Shown: positions 7,284 to 14,364, counted from the stretch's first letter. The stretch: DNA of 29,682 nucleotides from an uncultured Collinsella sp. (GCA_934654515.1 CAKUGA010000013.1:1-29682), one strand, 5' to 3'. Notes: a model not told the origin generated them from the letters alone. Numbers and translations are program-made.

Positions 7284-7559
7284 ATGAACGACAATCCGAA
7301 AGCGGCATCGACGCAGGAAAGCATTGCGTTTCATTTCGACTTCGCCGACGCCACAGACCCCGCAGAACACGAACGACCGCTCATGGAGGGGCCGTGCCGA
7401 ACGCAGAGCGCGCTCGCCAAGGCAAAGGATGATATAAGGCCTTATGCGCATTTCCCTTGGAAAATGTGTGAGACAGCCACGTTTTTCCATCGAAAAATGT
7501 GCGAGACAACCACGTTTTTCCATCGAAAAATGTGGGAGCATCAACCTAAGCTGCGGTGA
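7284..7559 (+). CDS. Hypothetical 91-aa protein with 11-residue C-terminal repeats
   Basis: ATG 7284 is preceded by AAGGGGG at short spacing. The N-terminal half includes STQESIAFHFDFADATDPAE; the C-terminal part is built from copies of an 11-residue unit reading FFHRKMCETTT, encoded by the 33-bp DNA repeat at 7465-7530. I do not recognise a family. The repeat is also open on the opposite strand (HFSMEKRGCL), so the protein may be a frame captured by a repeat expansion. A real start signal favours translation. Confidence 0.4.
   Translation: MNDNPKAASTQESIAFHFDFADATDPAEHERPLMEGPCRTQSALAKAKDDIRPYAHFPWKMCETATFFHRKMCETTTFFHRKMWEHQPKLR
7449..7538. repeat. 33-bp tandem repeat, two full copies plus degenerate flanks
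   Basis: Units 7465-7497 and 7498-7530 match at 31 of 33 positions (TGTGTGAGACAGCCACG and TGTGCGAGACAACCACG, then an identical TTTTTCCATCGAAAAA). A degenerate partial unit precedes (7449-7464) and a truncated one follows (7531-7538). Each unit contains TTTTTCCATCGAAAAA, itself close to palindromic. The period is a multiple of three, so frames on both strands stay open. Confidence 0.85.
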
Positions 7560-7616
7560 AATAGTTCCTAAATAGGCTGGTAAACAGCATAAATAAGAAC
7601 TATTCCACCGCAACTT
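7548..7616. repeat. 20-bp imperfect inverted repeat around a 29-bp AT-rich core
   Basis: 7548-7567 (AAGCTGCGGTGAAATAGTTC) and 7597-7616 are complementary at 18 of 20 positions. The central 29 bp is AT-rich. It directly overlaps the end of the repeat-containing frame. It could be a transcription end structure or the remains of a miniature mobile element. Confidence 0.6.
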
Positions 7617-7625
7617 ACCATCTGT

Positions 7626-7704
7626 ACCGGCGTCCAAAAGAAGCGAGCCCGCATCCCAAAGGGGCGCGGGCTCGTAAACAATCACATGGTAGGGGCGGTG
7701 GGAC
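7626..7704. repeat. Direct repeat copy A: tRNA-Leu 3' end plus terminator remnant
   Basis: This 79-bp segment matches 7823-7900 closely, from ACCGGC through the terminator hairpin to TGGTAGGGGCGGTGGGAC. On the minus strand it reads as the last 18-19 nt of tRNA-Leu including CCA, a spacer and a T-rich terminator. The rest of the tRNA is missing, so it is a scar of a duplicated or disrupted tRNA gene. Confidence 0.8.
7644..7674 (-). terminator. Terminator of the lost tRNA copy
   Basis: CGAGCCCGC (7644-7652) pairs with GCGGGCTCG (7666-7674). Reading leftward it is followed by CTTCTTTT, a typical rho-independent tail. It is the counterpart of the hairpin at 7841-7871. Confidence 0.7.
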
Positions 7705-7822
7705 GTCCGCGTATTTGCTGCGCAAATACGCACCGGCTTCGGTCGCCTGCCGGCGCCCTCGCCGGCTCGCTACGGACGCTGCGCGTCCGCTTAACGCTCA
7801 CCCCCTCGCGGGTTCGAGCCCC
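7705..7822. other. Cluster of GC-rich hairpins between the two tRNA-end copies
   Basis: Three compact hairpins follow each other: a 10-bp stem with 3-nt loop (7709-7731), a 7-bp stem with CCCT loop (7749-7766) and a 7-bp stem with TGC loop (7773-7789). The segment ends with GGGTTCGAGCCCCACCGGC (7809-7827 region), which looks like a tRNA T-arm reading rightward but has no matching tRNA body. No protein frame is convincing. Confidence 0.55.
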
Positions 7823-7900
7823 ACCGGCATCTAAAAGAAACGAGCCCGCATCCCTGGGGGATACGGGCTCGTAGGCGCTATATGGTAGGGGCGGTGGGAC
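7823..7900. repeat. Direct repeat copy B: intact tRNA-Leu 3' end plus terminator
   Basis: Partner of the segment at 7626-7704, offset by about 197 bp. Here the repeat runs into the complete tRNA-Leu gene, so this is the original copy. Confidence 0.8.
7841..7871 (-). terminator. Terminator of tRNA-Leu
   Basis: CGAGCCCG (7841-7848) pairs with CGGGCTCG (7864-7871), with an inner ATCCC/GGGAT stem. On the minus strand it is followed by TTTCTTTT. It lies 12 nt after the tRNA 3' end. Confidence 0.85.
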
Positions 7901-7967
7901 TCGAACCCACAATCCTTGCGGCGAGGGATTTTAAGTCCCCTGCGTATGCCAATTCCGCCACGCCCCC
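7883..7967 (-). tRNA. tRNA-Leu (anticodon UAA)
   Basis: On the minus strand, GGGGGCG at the 5' end pairs with CGCCCCT before discriminator A, and CCA is encoded. The anticodon arm reads GGGGACTTAAAATCCC with TAA in the loop. A long variable arm (TCGCCGCAAGGA), typical of class II tRNA-Leu, precedes the T-arm GTGGGTTCGAGTCCCAC. Total length is 85 nt including CCA. Confidence 0.95.
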
Positions 7968-7998
7968 GTAAGACTAGAAGTCTAGCACAAGCCGTCCG

Positions 7999-8622
7999 TT
8001 ACGCGTTGACGGCCATCGAGTGCTGGCCCGACTTTTCCACGTACTCGCGGAATTTGTCCTCGTCACCCTTGTTCTTGTACTGCAGGGCCAGCAGGTATTC
8101 CAGACGGCAGCTCTTGACCTTGTCGTTACCGGCCTCCTTGAGCATGCGCTCCAGCTCGGGGATGTCGTTGTGGCGCTTGAGGATCATCGTGTCGTACATC
8201 AGCTGACACTCGTGTGCAACCGCCTCGGCTTGACCGCCCTCAAAGCCCTTGATCTCGTGCAGCAGCGCCTTGGACTTTTTGCGGTCCTCCTGGCCAACGT
8301 AATAGTTGAACGCCTTGATCACCAGGTCAACGCGCTGCATCTTGGGCAGGTTGAGGCCCAGCAGCAGGTCGAACATCTCGTCGGCGCGCTCGTGGTCCTC
8401 GCGCAGCAGATAGGAGTTCAGACGCAGGTAGTCGCGGTTGTAGCGCGGGTACAGCATGCTGGTGAGTTTGCCGTCGAGCAAACGGTCGAACTCATCCCAC
8501 TGCTTGGCGGCCATAAGTTGCTGCAGGCGCTTGAACGTGGTGCGTTTTTTGATGCTAAAGAACACTGACACGCCGATGCAGATGATAACGACGGCGGTCC
8601 AGAGGGTGCGGGAATCGGGCAT
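7999..8622 (-). CDS. Membrane-anchored helical-repeat protein (TPR-like), hypothetical
   Basis: 207 residues from ATG 8622, with AAGGA upstream; the frame stays open further 5' but without a start signal. One N-terminal transmembrane segment at about residues 7-25 (TLWTAVVIICIGVSVFFSI) is followed by a soluble all-helical region with regularly spaced aromatic/Leu positions, which resembles TPR-type repeats. Such proteins often scaffold envelope complexes, but no partner is visible. It sits between tRNA-Leu and the divergent PTS IIB gene and has its own promoter. Confidence 0.7.
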   Translation of the reverse strand: MPDSRTLWTAVVIICIGVSVFFSIKKRTTFKRLQQLMAAKQWDEFDRLLDGKLTSMLYPRYNRDYLRLNSYLLREDHERADEMFDLLLGLNLPKMQRVDLVIKAFNYYVGQEDRKKSKALLHEIKGFEGGQAEAVAHECQLMYDTMILKRHNDIPELERMLKEAGNDKVKSCRLEYLLALQYKNKGDEDKFREYVEKSGQHSMAVNA

Positions 8623-8677
8623 TTCAGAGTCCTTAGTCGCTCGTAAGGCGAGCGGTATGACAACATGTACTAGATGT

Positions 8678-8707
8678 ATTATACGCAGCGCGCAAGCAAA
8701 CTGGCAT
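8678..8707 (-). promoter_or_regulatory. Promoter of the helical-repeat protein gene
   Basis: On the minus strand a perfect TATAAT (8678-8683) lies 18 nt after ATGCCA (8702-8707). It would give a leader of about 50 nt before ATG 8622. Confidence 0.5.
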
Positions 8708-8785
8708 AAAAGTGCATCGAGGCCGAGCGCCATCGCTCGCTGCGGTACACTTAACTAAAGTAAACCTCGAAGGGAGACATTACCT

Positions 8786-9073
8786 ATGAAGAAGATCGTT
8801 TTGGCCTGCGGTGCTGGCGCTGCTACTTCCACGCTCGTTGCCCAGAAGGTCGCTACCCTGCTCGACGCCAACGGTTACGCCGACAAGTACGAGATCGTGC
8901 AGTGCGCCATCTCCGAGGCCAAGGACGCTTGCGACGAGGGCGCCGACCTGCTGATCGCCACCACCGTTGCCCCCGAGGGCCTCACCTGCCCGTACGTGAG
9001 CGGCGTGCCCTTCATGACCGGCATGAACCGCGTCGCCGCCGAGAAGGCCGTCCTCGACGTCATGGCTCAGTAG
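8786..9073 (+). CDS. PTS sugar transporter IIB component (galactitol-type), stand-alone
   Basis: 95 residues from ATG 8786 with AAGGGAG upstream. The phosphocysteine loop VLACGAGAATST (Cys8) and the length fit the galactitol/ascorbate-type IIB fold, which takes phosphate from IIA and passes it to the sugar during uptake. The matching IIA and IIC genes are not nearby. It is followed after 11 nt by a VOC protein, so the two are cotranscribed and end at a strong terminator. An orphan IIB may act with a transporter encoded elsewhere or have a regulatory role. Confidence 0.82.
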   Translation: MKKIVLACGAGAATSTLVAQKVATLLDANGYADKYEIVQCAISEAKDACDEGADLLIATTVAPEGLTCPYVSGVPFMTGMNRVAAEKAVLDVMAQ

Positions 9074-9084
9074 GCGCTGCCTGT

Positions 9085-9459
9085 ATGAGTGAGCAGAACG
9101 CCAACCCGGTCGAGCTCTTTGGTATGCGCGTCGCCCACGTGGGCATCAACGCCACCGACCCGGCCGACGCCCTGGAGATCGCGGAGCTGTTCTCGACGAT
9201 GATGGGCATGCCCGTTATCGAGACCCCGGTTTCGTACTTCAACGATTCGCTGGTCGAGATCATGAAGCAGAACGGTCGCGGCACCAAGGGCCACATCGGC
9301 TTTGCCGTCAACGACATCGACGCGGCTGAGAAGTGGTTTGCCGAGCGCGGGCTCGAGGTCAACGAGGGGTCGCGCGCGCTGCTGCCCGACGGCGGCACCA
9401 AGCTCGTGTACTTTAAGCGCGAGTTCGCCGGCTTCGCCGTGCACCTGTGCCGCGAGTAG
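9085..9459 (+). CDS. VOC (glyoxalase-like) protein, related to the domain found with KDPG aldolases
   Basis: 124 residues from ATG 9085. The beta-alpha-beta-beta-beta pattern is seen with AHVGINATDP at about 16-25, VEIMKQNG, KGHIGFAVND and FAVHLCRE at the end. From memory this is closest to the VOC-like domain attached to some Firmicutes 2-dehydro-3-deoxyphosphogluconate aldolases, with the HVGIN and HIGFAVND blocks and GGFAVHL-like ending. There is no clear ribosome site, so it is probably translated by coupling with the IIB gene. Together the pair suggests a role in sugar-acid or hexose uptake and metabolism; the reaction is not known. Confidence 0.7.
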   Translation: MSEQNANPVELFGMRVAHVGINATDPADALEIAELFSTMMGMPVIETPVSYFNDSLVEIMKQNGRGTKGHIGFAVNDIDAAEKWFAERGLEVNEGSRALLPDGGTKLVYFKREFAGFAVHLCRE

Positions 9460-9482
9460 CGCACAGGCTGCTATAGCTAGCG

Positions 9483-9518
9483 AAAGGGGATAGGGCCGCA
9501 TGGCCTTATCCCTTTTTT
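9483..9518 (+). terminator. Rho-independent terminator of the IIB-VOC operon
   Basis: GGGGATAGGGCC pairs with GGCCTTATCCCT around a GCAT loop, extended by an A-rich 5' side and a run of six T. It also lies just past the end of the convergent histidine kinase gene. Confidence 0.9.
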
Positions 9519-9532
9519 ATGCCGAGGGGTTT

Positions 9533-10828
9533 CTATCGTGGCAGGCGAATCGTAAAGCGGCTGCCGACGCCCTCGACTGAGGTCACACCGATGACGCCGC
9601 CGTGGCTGTCGACGATCCACTTGGCGATGGCGAGCCCCAGACCCGAGCCCTGCGCGCCGGCATCGCGCGCGTTGTCGGCGCGGTAGAACCGTTCGAACGC
9701 GTGAGCTGCGGATTCCTGGTTCATGCCGATGCCCTCGTCCTCAACACTTATGTCGATCGTGCCCGCGCCCGCATCCGGCGTCACGCCAAACGAGATGGAT
9801 GTGCCCGCGTCCGAATACTTGGCGGCGTTCTGCACGATCACGCGCAGAGCCTGCTTCACGAGCGCCACGTCAACGGGCGCGTCGCAGCGCGGGTCGCTAG
9901 TAAGTGCGGCATCGTACGCCAGTCGATATGTGTGCGCGGCATCGATCATCTGCGATTCCTCGCATACCTCGCCGACCAGTGCGGCCAGGTTAGTATTCGC
10001 ACGCCGCAGGACCGTGCGCCCGGCATCGCCGCGCGCCAAAAACAGCAGCTGCTCCACGAGCTCCTGCATATGCTCGCTTTCGGCCTTGAGCGAGGCAATG
10101 GACTCTGCCAGCACGTCCGGGTCGTCTTTGCCCCAGCGGTCGAGCATGTTCACGTAGCCCTGAATCACCGCGATGGGCGTGCGCAGCTCGTGGCTTGCGT
10201 CGTTGACAAAGCGCATCTGCTGCAGCTTGGCCTCTTGCATTTGGCGCAGCAAGCGGTTGAGTGCGACCTCGATACTCGCCAGGTCGGCATCGCCGGTAGT
10301 GACGCTCGGTGAATCGACGCTTGCACGCTCGATGGCCTGCTCCAGCGTTTCCATCTTGCCGCCGGCGAGCTGCATGCGGCCGAGCTCGTCCACGCGCAGC
10401 GCCAGATCGTTGAGCGGTGCCATGGTACGGCGCACGCGGCGAGCGCCGCCGAGCATGTTGAGCACGCTGACGACCTGCCAACTCACAACGACAAGGTAGA
10501 GAGGCCATAGCGCGACGAGGTCCTGCGCGAGGGGGAAAGTCTTGGTGGTACGCGCAAGCTCGACGGTATAGGTGAGCGTTGTCAGGTCCCAGCCGCGCGC
10601 GGGCGTCAGCGACATGCCGCGAACGGTGGCGCTGGGGATCCATCCTGCGGTAAACGCGCCGTTGGGCAGCGTCTGGTTGTATCCATAGACGAGGATCGCC
10701 ACCGCAATAACCAACAGCAACAGATCGAGCCAGACGTAGCTCATCAGGCGGCGCCACATATAGCCCCAGTTGATGGCGCGGGCGATGGAGGTGACGCGCT
10801 TGGCCTCGGCGTTACGCACGGCAGACAT
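9533..10828 (-). CDS. Two-component sensor histidine kinase
   Basis: 431 residues from ATG 10828, overlapping the response regulator gene by 17 nt, with GGGGTGGG upstream. Two transmembrane helices (about 31-50 and 106-126) enclose a roughly 55-residue extracellular segment. A HAMP-like linker is followed by the HisKA box FVNDASHELRTPIAV with His213. The ATPase motifs are NAAKYS (N box), VEDEGIGM (G1), FERFYRAD (F box) and GSGLGLAIAK (G2). It should autophosphorylate and pass the phosphate to the adjacent OmpR-type regulator. The signal is unknown; the short extracellular loop suggests sensing within or near the membrane. Confidence 0.93.
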   Translation of the reverse strand: MSAVRNAEAKRVTSIARAINWGYMWRRLMSYVWLDLLLLVIAVAILVYGYNQTLPNGAFTAGWIPSATVRGMSLTPARGWDLTTLTYTVELARTTKTFPLAQDLVALWPLYLVVVSWQVVSVLNMLGGARRVRRTMAPLNDLALRVDELGRMQLAGGKMETLEQAIERASVDSPSVTTGDADLASIEVALNRLLRQMQEAKLQQMRFVNDASHELRTPIAVIQGYVNMLDRWGKDDPDVLAESIASLKAESEHMQELVEQLLFLARGDAGRTVLRRANTNLAALVGEVCEESQMIDAAHTYRLAYDAALTSDPRCDAPVDVALVKQALRVIVQNAAKYSDAGTSISFGVTPDAGAGTIDISVEDEGIGMNQESAAHAFERFYRADNARDAGAQGSGLGLAIAKWIVDSHGGVIGVTSVEGVGSRFTIRLPR

Positions 10829-11597
10829 AGCCCACCCCGCGCACGGTCTGGATGATGCGGGCGCCGCCGGCGTCCTCGATCTTGGCGCGCAGGTGCGCGA
10901 TGTGCACGTCGACGTTGTTGGTGTCGCCCACGTATTCGTAGCCCAGCGCCTCGTGCGCGATGCGCTCGCGTGTGAGCACGGTCTCGGCATGCGCCATAAG
11001 CAGGGCGAGGACATCGAACTCGCGGGCCGTGAGCGCGATGGGCGAGCCGCCGACCGTGACTTCGCGGCGGTCGGGGTCGAGCGCAACCGAGCCCACGGCG
11101 AGCGCAGCGGGGGAGGGCGCGGCGGAAGCCTGGGTCGAGTCGCCGACCGGGGGCATCGCAGCGGCTCCGGCGCCCGCGCCGCCTGCCGTGCCCGCCCCAG
11201 TACCGGCGCCGCCAACGCCCGAAGCCGCTCGCACGGCTTCCGAGCGCTTCAGTGCCACGCGGATCCGTGCGAACAGCTCCTCAATCGCAAACGGCTTGGT
11301 CAGGTAATCATCGGCGCCGGCATCGAGCCCGGCCACCTTGTCCATCACGGCATCGCGCGCGGTGACCATGATCACCGGCACATCCTTGTGCTTGCGGACG
11401 CGCCGCAGCACCTCCATGCCGTTGAGCTGCGGCAACAGCACGTCGAGCAGAATCAGATCGTAGTCGCGCTCCAGCGCCAGGTCCACGGCAGTGCGGCCAT
11501 CGGCGGCGTGTTCCACCTGGTAGCCCTCGTGCTCCAGCTCGAGCGTCACAAAGCGGGCGATTTTCTCCTCGTCCTCTACGATCAGGATCCGTGCCAT
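10812..11597 (-). CDS. OmpR/PhoB-family response regulator with an unusual Gly/Ala-rich linker
   Basis: 261 residues. The receiver domain has ILIVEDEEK, phospho-acceptor Asp52 in LILLDVLLPQ, and Lys101 in LTKPF. The C-terminal winged helix has LTAREFDVLALLMAH, TNNVDVHIAHLRAKIE and VRGVGYVC. Between them is a low-complexity linker of about 50 residues rich in Gly, Ala and Pro (about 125-170), longer than the usual 10-20 residues. It is second in the DUF4342-regulator-kinase operon. Confidence 0.94.
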   Translation of the reverse strand: MARILIVEDEEKIARFVTLELEHEGYQVEHAADGRTAVDLALERDYDLILLDVLLPQLNGMEVLRRVRKHKDVPVIMVTARDAVMDKVAGLDAGADDYLTKPFAIEELFARIRVALKRSEAVRAASGVGGAGTGAGTAGGAGAGAAAMPPVGDSTQASAAPSPAALAVGSVALDPDRREVTVGGSPIALTAREFDVLALLMAHAETVLTRERIAHEALGYEYVGDTNNVDVHIAHLRAKIEDAGGARIIQTVRGVGYVCRA

Positions 11598-11615
11598 GCG
11601 TGCCCCCGTCTGCGA

Positions 11616-12158
11616 TTACTTGTCGTCGTTAAGATTTTGCTTGATGTCGTCTGCGGCGTTGGCAGCGCTATCCATAAGGTTGTTGATGCTGCCGGGCACG
11701 TCGCCGTCGCTGTCGATGCGGTAGCGCATGCCAAAGAACAGGCCAATCAGCATCAGCCATATCGTGGCGCCCCAGGCAAACAGCGCGACGATGGGGATCA
11801 GGATGGGAATGTTGAGGATGATCGCGTCGCGGCGCGTGGCAATAAACTTGGCGTCCAGGCTCAGGCGGAAGAGCTTTTTGAGGTACTCCCACACGCTGTC
11901 CATCTTCTTGGAGAAGTCGGTCTTTTCGCTCGACTTTTCGTAGGCTGCCTGCGCGGCGACCATCTCGGCAGAGGGCTCATCGACTGGCGCGGACTCGGTG
12001 GCGGCGTGCGCCGACGTGGTCTGGGTCTTGCCCTGCGACTCGAGCCAAATGATGGCATCCAGAACGTTACCGTCGGCGGCGTCGAGGGCGGCCTTGGCAT
12101 CGGTGTAGCTCACGCTGCACTTGGTGCGGATGGTTTCAACTTTTTCGAGGTCGTCCAT
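11616..12158 (-). CDS. DUF4342 membrane protein with N-terminal UBA-like domain
   Basis: 180 residues from ATG 12158, with AAAGGAC upstream. The N-terminus VETIRTKCSVSYTDAKAALD followed by ADGNVLDAIIWLE is a UBA/TS-N-like three-helix unit. After an acidic linker there is FIATRRDAIILNIPILIPIV and a hydrophobic region forming one or two membrane helices (about 115-147). This matches the DUF4342 family from memory. It lies 18 nt before the response regulator gene, so it is probably expressed with the sensor pair and may be part of the same envelope response. Confidence 0.75.
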   Translation of the reverse strand: MDDLEKVETIRTKCSVSYTDAKAALDAADGNVLDAIIWLESQGKTQTTSAHAATESAPVDEPSAEMVAAQAAYEKSSEKTDFSKKMDSVWEYLKKLFRLSLDAKFIATRRDAIILNIPILIPIVALFAWGATIWLMLIGLFFGMRYRIDSDGDVPGSINNLMDSAANAADDIKQNLNDDK

Positions 12159-12271
12159 GACCTGTCCTTTCGTTCGATGGGCGCGACGCCGGGCGATCTG
12201 CCCGGGCGCGAGCGTTGCGTTCGGCGGCCTGCGTTGCGCCGCTCCGCCCTTGGTCGAACTCTATAGTGCAG

Positions 12272-12299
12272 GTTATAGATTAAGCGATTCTTGAGCCAA
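12272..12299 (-). promoter_or_regulatory. Probable promoter of the DUF4342/two-component operon
   Basis: On the minus strand TTGGCT (12294-12299) and TATAAC (12272-12277) have a 16-nt spacer. The 5' untranslated region would be about 105 nt and includes a GC-rich region around 12180-12240. Confidence 0.4.
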
Positions 12300-12411
12300 G
12301 ATTAATGTTGGATGAGTTTTTGGGTGGGATGAAGTTGATATTCAAGGAGGCGGCCGCTTGCAAACTTTCCTCGTGGAGTTCCGTATAGAATGGCTTCGAC
12401 TGCGGTAAAAT

Positions 12412-12472
12412 GACCTTAGTAAACCCGCCCGGCCTCTGCTCTCGAGCATGCACACTGGCGGGTCTTCTTTTA
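12412..12472 (+). ncRNA. Structured leader upstream of AbiF (candidate abiF RNA / RNA antitoxin)
   Basis: ACCCGCC (12423-12429) pairs with GGCGGGT (12457-12463) and is followed by CTTCTTTT, giving a terminator-like structure. Inside the 27-nt loop, TGCT (12437-12440) pairs with AGCA (12445-12448). The structure ends about 22 nt before the AbiF-type start codon. A conserved structured RNA (abiF motif) is known upstream of abiF genes, and later work describes it as an RNA antitoxin for the HEPN protein. Assignment here is by position and shape; I could not match a covariance model. Weak -10-like sequences (TATAGA 12384-12389, TAAAAT 12406-12411) precede it. Confidence 0.5.
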
Positions 12473-12493
12473 TGCATCGAGCACAGGAGCACC

Positions 12494-13510
12494 ATGGGGG
12501 AATACAAGAAACCCTGGCTGACCTTCGAGGAGCAGGCCGACCTGCTCATAGTCGAGCGCGGCCTGGTGGCAGACCGCGATGACCTTATCGCCCACCTCGC
12601 AAACGTTGGCTATTACCGCCTGAGCGGCTACTGGTACATCTTCAAGCGCAAGCCAGAGGCAGACAAGGAGGGCGAAAAGGACGAGCGTTTCGTCGAGGGC
12701 ACGACATTCGACCAGATCTGGAAGCTCTACACCTTCGACAGGCAGTTCAGGCTCATCGTCTTGGACGCCATCGAGCGCGTCGAGGTCTACTTCCGCACGC
12801 AGCTGGCCTATGAGCTCGCGGGCAAGACCGGAGCGTTCGGCTTCTTCGACCGCGAGAATCTCCCGCGCCTTGAGGGCGATGCGTACGGCGAGTTCATCGA
12901 ACGATGCACTGAGGAGCTTGACCGCTCGCGTGAACCCTTCGCTATCCACTTCAAGGAGGCCTACGGCGACGCGCATGACCTGCCGCCCTATTGGATTCTC
13001 GTGAACCTGATGGACTTCGGCACGATGCTTCGCCTCTACAACGGCGCGTCGGTTGACATCAGGAACAGAATCTCTGGGGACCTGGGCGTATCGTCGCGCG
13101 TGTTGAAGTCGTGGCTCGTGGCCATCAACACCGCTCGCAACATATGTGCACACCATGGCCGCCTGTGGAACAGAGGGCTTGGCACCAGGCCGACCATCCC
13201 CACCAAGTCGAAGTATCCAGAGTGGCACGAGCCGTACCAGGTGCGGTCGGACAACATGTTCGGCATACTCACCATCCTGAGTTACCTGCTGGAGCGCATC
13301 GCCCCCGAGACAGGCTGGCGCACACGTTTGTTTGAGCTGCTAGACAGGCTGGATGCCGACGAGCGGCGCCGCATGGGGTTCGCGGAGGGTTGGCAGGGAT
13401 GCCCGCTTTGGGAGCCGTATCTGCCCGCTGCGGAGCTTGGGAAGAAGCTCGAGCGCGGGTATGAGGAGCGCGGGGGAGTGCCATTATGTGAACCATTCAC
13501 CGACGAATGA
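12494..13510 (+). CDS. AbiF/AbiD-type abortive infection protein (Abi_2, HEPN RNase)
   Basis: 338 residues from ATG 12494, chosen for AGGAG 5 nt upstream. The Abi_2 (PF07751) pattern is clear: LTFEEQADLLIVERGL near the N-terminus, VGYYRLSGYWYIF, YTFDRQFRLIVLDAIERVEV and the HEPN active-site motif RNICAHHGRLWNR (Arg215-x4-His220). Such proteins stop phage by cleaving cellular RNA and killing or arresting the infected cell. A structured RNA candidate lies directly upstream, as in described AbiF systems. The HNH endonuclease gene follows after 77 nt. Length is typical for the family and the active site is intact. Confidence 0.88.
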   Translation: MGEYKKPWLTFEEQADLLIVERGLVADRDDLIAHLANVGYYRLSGYWYIFKRKPEADKEGEKDERFVEGTTFDQIWKLYTFDRQFRLIVLDAIERVEVYFRTQLAYELAGKTGAFGFFDRENLPRLEGDAYGEFIERCTEELDRSREPFAIHFKEAYGDAHDLPPYWILVNLMDFGTMLRLYNGASVDIRNRISGDLGVSSRVLKSWLVAINTARNICAHHGRLWNRGLGTRPTIPTKSKYPEWHEPYQVRSDNMFGILTILSYLLERIAPETGWRTRLFELLDRLDADERRRMGFAEGWQGCPLWEPYLPAAELGKKLERGYEERGGVPLCEPFTDE

Positions 13511-13587
13511 GAAAAGGCAGCGAGTGCGGTCCCCCGCGGGATTATCCTGGACCTATTACGTGAGCGGTGCGCGGGCGAGGAGCAAAC

Positions 13588-14364
13588 ATGGCAGGCCGTG
13601 GAGACAAATGGTCGAGGGAAGAAACCCTTGCGGCTCTGTTTTTGTACCTCGCCCTACCATCAAAAAAGGTTGATAAAACAGGCGAGGACGTCCAGGCGTT
13701 AGCTAAGGCCATTGGCAGAACGCCGAACGCAGTCGCTCTAAAAATCTGGAATCTTGCATCTTTCGATGAGCGTCGACGCGCTCGCGGCAAGGTTGGAATG
13801 ACCCATGCGAGCAAAATGGATGAGATGGTTTGGGCTGAGTATTCCTCTGCTGGCGATGAGCTCGTCGAGGAAGCGACCGAGGTGTTCCTCAATCGATTCG
13901 ATTTTGAAGAACCGCTAAGCGATGAGTTGAAAGAGACGATTGGCTTTGATTTGCCAGAGGGCAAAGAGCGCGAAGCAATCGTTTCGATGCGGGTGAACCA
14001 AGAGTTCTTTCGAAATACCTTGCTCGTCAATTACGATTCAAGATGCTGCTTGACGGGGCTATCAAACAAGGCTCTGTTGGTTGCTAGCCATATCAAGCCC
14101 TGGATAGCCTCTGATCCAAAAACGGAGCGACTCGCCCCCGACAACGGATTGCTCTTGAACGCATTACACGATAAGGCGTTCGATTGGGGACTAATCACCA
14201 TTACGAAGGACCTAAGGATAGTGGTGTCCGGTGTGGTCGGACATGAAACACCTGAGGATGAGTATTTGTGGCGCTACAACGGAGAGCCGATTACGCTTCC
14301 GAAGCGATTTGCCCCACGAGCTGACTTTATTGAATACCACAACGATATGGTGTTTAAGGGGTAA
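13588..14364 (+). CDS. HNH_2-family restriction endonuclease-like protein
   Basis: 258 residues from ATG 13588 with GAGGAG upstream. The N-terminal half (KWSREETLAALFLYLALP, IGRTPNAVALKIWNLASFD) is a helical DNA-binding-like region common in these proteins. The C-terminal HNH_2 (PF13391) domain has CCLTG, SHIKPW (His168), DNGLLLNALHDKAFDWGLI. Members are found as solitary defence nucleases or in restriction systems. Base composition is lower in GC than the flanking AbiF gene, suggesting separate acquisition. There is no adjacent methyltransferase in the same orientation before 15217, so it may be a type IV-like or solitary nuclease. Confidence 0.8.
   Translation: MAGRGDKWSREETLAALFLYLALPSKKVDKTGEDVQALAKAIGRTPNAVALKIWNLASFDERRRARGKVGMTHASKMDEMVWAEYSSAGDELVEEATEVFLNRFDFEEPLSDELKETIGFDLPEGKEREAIVSMRVNQEFFRNTLLVNYDSRCCLTGLSNKALLVASHIKPWIASDPKTERLAPDNGLLLNALHDKAFDWGLITITKDLRIVVSGVVGHETPEDEYLWRYNGEPITLPKRFAPRADFIEYHNDMVFKG

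Noticed and set aside
7465..7530. CRISPR array
   Set aside because: The repeats are directly adjacent with no spacers; only two full units, and no cas genes in the window.
10770..12266. 498-codon plus-strand frame opposite the two-component operon
   Set aside because: Antisense shadow of the regulator and DUF4342 genes; product is His/Gln/Val-rich and unlike any family.
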